Assembly: GCA_002343455.1 (NCBI GenBank)
Contig: DDSR01000086.1
Coordinates: 7,409-13,021 of the forward strand
Reading direction: 5' to 3'
Length of the DNA stretch: 5,613 nucleotides
Origin: Deltaproteobacteria bacterium UBA2385
GTDB lineage: Bacteria; Myxococcota_A; UBA796; UBA2385
A model generated the notes under the pieces. It worked only from the letters and a program-made list of their open reading frames with translations, did no database searches and had not been told where the DNA came from. Positions within the stretch are counted from its first letter, which is position 1, and each line of letters opens with the position of its first letter. Shown piece after piece: positions 4,600-5,613 of the stretch. Both the position numbers and the translations under genes were made by a program.

Positions 4600-5613
4600 G
4601 GGTCCTCTACCCGCTGCGCTATTACCCGACGCTGACCGAGACCTTCGTATACCGGGAGATCGACGGCCTGATCGACCGCGGCCACGAGGTGGTGATCGCC
4701 TCGATGGGCGAGCGGCAGGACGGCGCCTTGCAGGACGAGCCGCCGCGCTCGCCGGTGCTGCGCGTGCCGCGTCACCCGCTGCGAGGGCGCTTGCGGGCCC
4801 ACGGTCCGGGTCTGCGCTGGCTGGCCGGGGTGCGCGGGGCCGAGGAGGCCGCCCGACTGGCCTGGCTGCTCGAGACCGTCGGCTCGGTGGACCGGGTCCA
4901 CGCCCACTTCGCCGGGGCCGCCGCCGAGTGGGGCCGGGCGATCCAGCTCGAGCTGGGCCTGCCCTTCAGCGTGATGGTGCACGCCGTCGACCTCTTCCGC
5001 CCGCGGGAGACCATGGAGGAGGTGCTGGGGGCGGCCTCGGTGGTGCTGACGGTGGCCGAGCACCACCGCGCGCTGCTGCGCCAGCGCGGCGTCGAGAGCC
5101 GGCTGCTGCGCTGCGGGCCGGATCTGCGGGCCTGGAGGATGGAGCCCCCGCCCGCGGGGCCCCTGGTGGCCCTGGCGGTGGCCCGCAACGTGCCCAAGAA
5201 GGGGCTCGACCTGCTGCTCCAGGCCTGGGAGCAGCTCGATCGGCCTCAGGCCCGCCTGCACCTGGTCAGCGACCTGGCCGACCCGGGCCTGCCGGGGGTC
5301 CAGGTCCACGGGCTGCTGCCTCCGGCCGGGGTGCGCGCGCTGCTGGCCGGCTGCAACCTGGGGGTGCTGCCCTGCCGCCGCGCCCCGGACGGGGACATGG
5401 ACGGCGTCCCGGTCAGCCTGATGGAGGCCCTGGCGGCGGGGCGGCCGGTGATCGGCACCGAGGTCTCGGGCCTTCCCGAGCTGCTGGACGAGGCCTGCGG
5501 CTGGCTGCTGCCGCCGGAGCGGGTCGACCGGCTGGTTCAGGCCCTGCGGGAGGCCCACGACCGGCCGGAGGAGCGGTTTCGGCGGGGGGCGGCGGGGCCG
5601 GGGCGGCTGAGGG
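4596..5613 (+). CDS. GT4-family glycosyltransferase, colanic-acid/exopolysaccharide type, 3' end missing (gene E)
   Basis: The frame is open from ATG at 4596 (ATGA overlap with gene D) to the window end, giving 339 residues with no stop. It resembles the GT4 group that includes WcaL-like enzymes of colanic acid and other exopolysaccharide synthesis. Seen: TETFVYREIDGLIDRGHEV (14 onwards), the hallmark VHAHFAGAAAEWG (101-113), PFSVMVHAVDLF (123-134), VARNVPKKGLDLLLQAW (195-211) with Arg197 and Lys201-Lys202 as likely donor-phosphate contacts, and DGDMDGVPVSLMEALAAG (265-282). In this last motif Asp269-x7-Glu277 replaces the usual EX7E, as is common in this group, and VSGLPEL follows. About 20-60 C-terminal residues are probably lost beyond the edge. 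The GC-only end (5582-5607) is a place where a sequencing frameshift could hide; a TGA at 5608-5610 lies in another frame. No transmembrane segment is seen. Confidence 0.9.
   Translation, partial: MRVLYPLRYYPTLTETFVYREIDGLIDRGHEVVIASMGERQDGALQDEPPRSPVLRVPRHPLRGRLRAHGPGLRWLAGVRGAEEAARLAWLLETVGSVDRVHAHFAGAAAEWGRAIQLELGLPFSVMVHAVDLFRPRETMEEVLGAASVVLTVAEHHRALLRQRGVESRLLRCGPDLRAWRMEPPPAGPLVALAVARNVPKKGLDLLLQAWEQLDRPQARLHLVSDLADPGLPGVQVHGLLPPAGVRALLAGCNLGVLPCRRAPDGDMDGVPVSLMEALAAGRPVIGTEVSGLPELLDEACGWLLPPERVDRLVQALREAHDRPEERFRRGAAGPGRLR

Noticed and set aside
5583..5613. TGA at 5608-5610 as the end of gene E
   Set aside because: It is out of frame with the gene E reading, which stays open to the edge. 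Only a frameshift in the G-rich end would make it the stop, and nothing shows one.

Overview
The window is very GC-rich (well over 70% by eye) and almost wholly coding on the plus strand. It holds the 3' part of ffh, which encodes the SRP GTPase, followed by five glycosyltransferase genes. The last of these runs off the window end. The first two glycosyltransferases look like GT9 (ADP-heptose:LPS heptosyltransferase) proteins, which points to a Gram-negative bacterium with an LPS core. High GC, the GT9 pair and a Gly/Met-rich, basic-tailed Ffh would fit Myxococcota or a related high-GC lineage, but the window holds no decisive taxonomic marker.

Layout: ffh (2-769, 5' end missing); a 20-base gap; GT9 gene A (790-1662, GTG start); GT9 gene B (1659-2510, GTG start); GT4 gene C (2507-3523); GT4-like gene D (3520-4599); GT4 gene E (4596-5613, 3' end missing). 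All four glycosyltransferase junctions are 4-base stop/start overlaps (GTGA, ATGA, ATGA, ATGA), so the five genes form one tightly coupled translation unit that probably shares a transcript with ffh. No gap exceeds 20 bases, and I see no promoter, terminator or RNA gene. The likely joint role is stepwise assembly of LPS core or another surface glycan at the cytoplasmic face of the inner membrane: the GT9 enzymes would add heptose-like sugars and the GT4 enzymes would extend the chain.

The most unusual signal is not a gene. A 13-base interrupted palindrome, CTAGC-N3-GCTAG, occurs three times exactly and once with a single mismatch, with a fifth degenerate copy. All lie between 1342 and 2807 inside genes A, B and C. 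Every copy sits in the same codon phase and uses CTA or TTA leucine codons, which I found nowhere else in these genes. All eight CTAG tetramers of the window lie in these copies. This suggests a dispersed DNA-level element or protein-binding site embedded in coding sequence. Beyond that, the region reads as an ordinary glycan operon placed unusually directly behind ffh.
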